From NCBI GenBank assembly GCA_910584595.1, contig CAJUBQ010000167.1:1-5912 (forward strand): a DNA stretch of 5,912 nt, read 5' to 3'. The position numbers and the translations under genes are program-made. The number at the start of each line of letters is the position of its first letter. The stretch's first letter is position 1. Under the pieces are notes generated by a model that ran no database searches, was not told the origin of the DNA, and saw nothing but the letters and a program-made list of their open reading frames with translations. Origin of the DNA: an uncultured Eubacterium sp. GTDB lineage: Bacteria > Bacillota > Clostridia > Lachnospirales > Lachnospiraceae. Shown piece by piece: positions 5,316 to 5,912 of the stretch.

Positions 5316-5616
5316 AATTTCCATAGAAGTTCCAAGGTAGCAGATGTATTTGTTTAGAGTAGGCAGCAGTGGAGTGCGGATAAATTAGGTGGAACTGCTG
5401 CACTGGTTAGACATATTGAATGATTGTATTATAAGTGTTTGAAAATTGAATGATAGTGTGTTTGGTGATAGGTAAAAAGCTTAGGAAAGGTAGCAATCCA
5501 GTTAATTCAACTGATGCCTTTGATTATTTAATGATGAGTGTATCGGATTTATAGAGTAGTTATTAGGCATGTATATGCTTCTTTAATCAGCACTGACGAT
5601 TAAAAATTTTTCGCAA

Positions 5617-5707
5617 AAAAACCTCCCATTTTACGGGAAAATAAGCGATAATATAATTAACCCAAAATTATTTTTTCGCACTATCCACGTAAAGAAAGGA
5701 GGTTTTT
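5617..5707 (+). promoter_or_regulatory. Read-through protection hairpin over the transposase ribosome site
   Basis: AAAAACCTCC (5617-5626) is exactly complementary to GGAGGTTTTT (5698-5707), which contains the transposase ribosome site. A transcript entering from outside the IS would carry both arms and hide the site. A transcript from the internal promoter starts between them and would leave it free. The logic matches the known protection of IS10 and IS50 transposase genes from impinging transcription. Confidence 0.6.
5630..5657 (+). promoter_or_regulatory. Transposase promoter
   Basis: TATAAT at 5652-5657 is a perfect -10. TTTACG at 5630-5635, 16 bp upstream, is a modest -35. The start would fall near 5664, inside the loop of the ribosome-site hairpin. 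Confidence 0.5.
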
Positions 5708-5709
5708 CT

Positions 5710-5874
5710 ATGAAAGTAAAAGTGACACGGAGAGAGACACGCAAACATCTCAAACAGTTTCATCTTGCAGTAGAACTCGTTAAGGTTATAAATCATTTTT
5801 TCCCTGACCTGATCTGCCTCTTAAAACAGACAGAAGACCCCAGAAATCAGAGTTATATTACCTGTCTTTGGTAG
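5710..5874 (+). pseudogene. Transposase N-terminal fragment, premature stop
   Basis: ATG 5710 lies seven bases after GGAGG (5698-5702). The 54-residue product has the usual beginning of clostridial DDE transposases of the same family as the left copy: a basic N-terminus, then VINHFFPDLICLLKQTEDPR and NQSYIT. The family normally continues for several hundred residues. Here the frame reads Cys-Leu-Trp then TAG at 5872-5874, with further stops after it, and I see no continuation in the other frames up to the window edge. The copy thus appears truncated or interrupted at about 5863, although an unusual family member or an indel cannot be excluded from 40 remaining bases. It cannot make a full transposase as written. 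Confidence 0.65.
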
Positions 5875-5907
5875 TCGAATGGTAAAACATAGTGCTAAAC
5901 TACAGAC
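5864..5907. repeat. Stem-loop at the point where transposase similarity ends
   Basis: GTCT (5864-5867) pairs with AGAC (5904-5907), and GTAGT (5871-5875) with ACTAC (5899-5903). This gives a 9-bp stem with a 3-base bulge on one side and a 23-base loop. It starts exactly where the transposase reading frame is lost, so it may be the edge of another inserted element that continues beyond the window. Confidence 0.4.
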
Positions 5908-5912
5908 TAAAA

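Larger units (their letters stand above)
5136..5597. other. Gene-free AT-rich region between the repeat cluster and the right IS
   Basis: No convincing gene is present; the 66-codon frame at 5157-5357 has an unnatural composition. Contents are four octamers ACTGCTGC/GCAGCAGT (5161, 5266, 5363, 5394), an inverted repeat with extra half-site (5174-5208), a stem of 9 bp (5286-5315), and a direct repeat ATTGAATGAT at 5415-5424 and 5445-5454, exactly 30 bp apart. The last 200 bp are very AT-rich and featureless. Confidence 0.55.
5598..5912 (+). mobile_element. Left portion of a second IS copy, same family and orientation as the left one
   Basis: The left terminal repeat begins near 5598 (GATTAAAAATTTTTCGCAAAAAAACC) and is the counterpart of the inverted right end at 891-911. 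Inside it lie a promoter, a strong ribosome site and a transposase N-terminus. CCCAAAATTA (5661-5670) plus ACTATCCACGTA (5680-5691) repeats, in direct orientation, a pair found close to the right end of the first copy. Transposase similarity seems to stop near 5863, so this copy may be truncated or interrupted. Confidence 0.7.

Noticed and set aside
5157..5357. 66-codon frame
   Set aside because: No ribosome site, odd composition, and it runs through two inverted repeats that look like binding sites.
5865..5912. tRNA-like segment (GGTAGTCGAATGGTAAAACA looks like a tRNA D-arm)
   Set aside because: Only two of four D-stem pairs form, no anticodon stem of five pairs fits, and the window ends before a T-arm could appear.

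Overview
The window looks like a piece of a mobile, partly decayed island in a Gram-positive anaerobe of the Clostridia, most likely Lachnospiraceae. The reasons are the transposase type, strong AGGAGG-type ribosome sites, moderate GC in the genes with AT-rich spacers, and a clostridial-phage style of regulatory genes. The assignment is from pattern recognition, not a search.

Layout. Positions 1 to about 912 are the right part of an insertion sequence (IS): the C-terminal 245 residues of a DDE transposase, then its non-coding right end. From about 5598 to the window end is the left part of an IS of the same family in the same orientation: terminal repeat, promoter, ribosome site and the first ~54 transposase codons, after which the frame breaks. 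The 4.7 kb between them is therefore bracketed by two directly repeated IS copies, like a composite transposon or an IS-bounded remnant.

The bracketed segment has two halves. The left half (about 1040-4323, all + strand) carries regulatory genes of phage type: a sigma-70 family factor whose frame is broken near the start and again before its region 4 helix-turn-helix (HTH); a two-HTH regulator also split over two frames; an unrecognised small protein; and an intact Rha/KilAC phage antirepressor. No capsid, tail, integrase or replication genes are present. Three breaks can each be mended by one added base (or two removed). This means either decay of an abandoned prophage control module or small indel errors in the assembly.

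The right half (4324-5597) has no convincing gene but dense DNA-level structure. It holds several inverted repeats, four TGTAAC-type repeats one helical turn apart abutting an extended -10 promoter, three identical perfect 12-bp palindromes (TGCAACGTTGCA), a diverged duplication around one palindrome, and several copies of the octamer ACTGCTGC. That octamer occurs 17 times across the window on both strands.

Working model (inference): a phage-derived regulatory cassette (sigma-like factors plus antirepressor) next to a control region full of binding sites, trapped between two IS copies. The right IS also shows a clear design for hiding its ribosome site in read-through transcripts.
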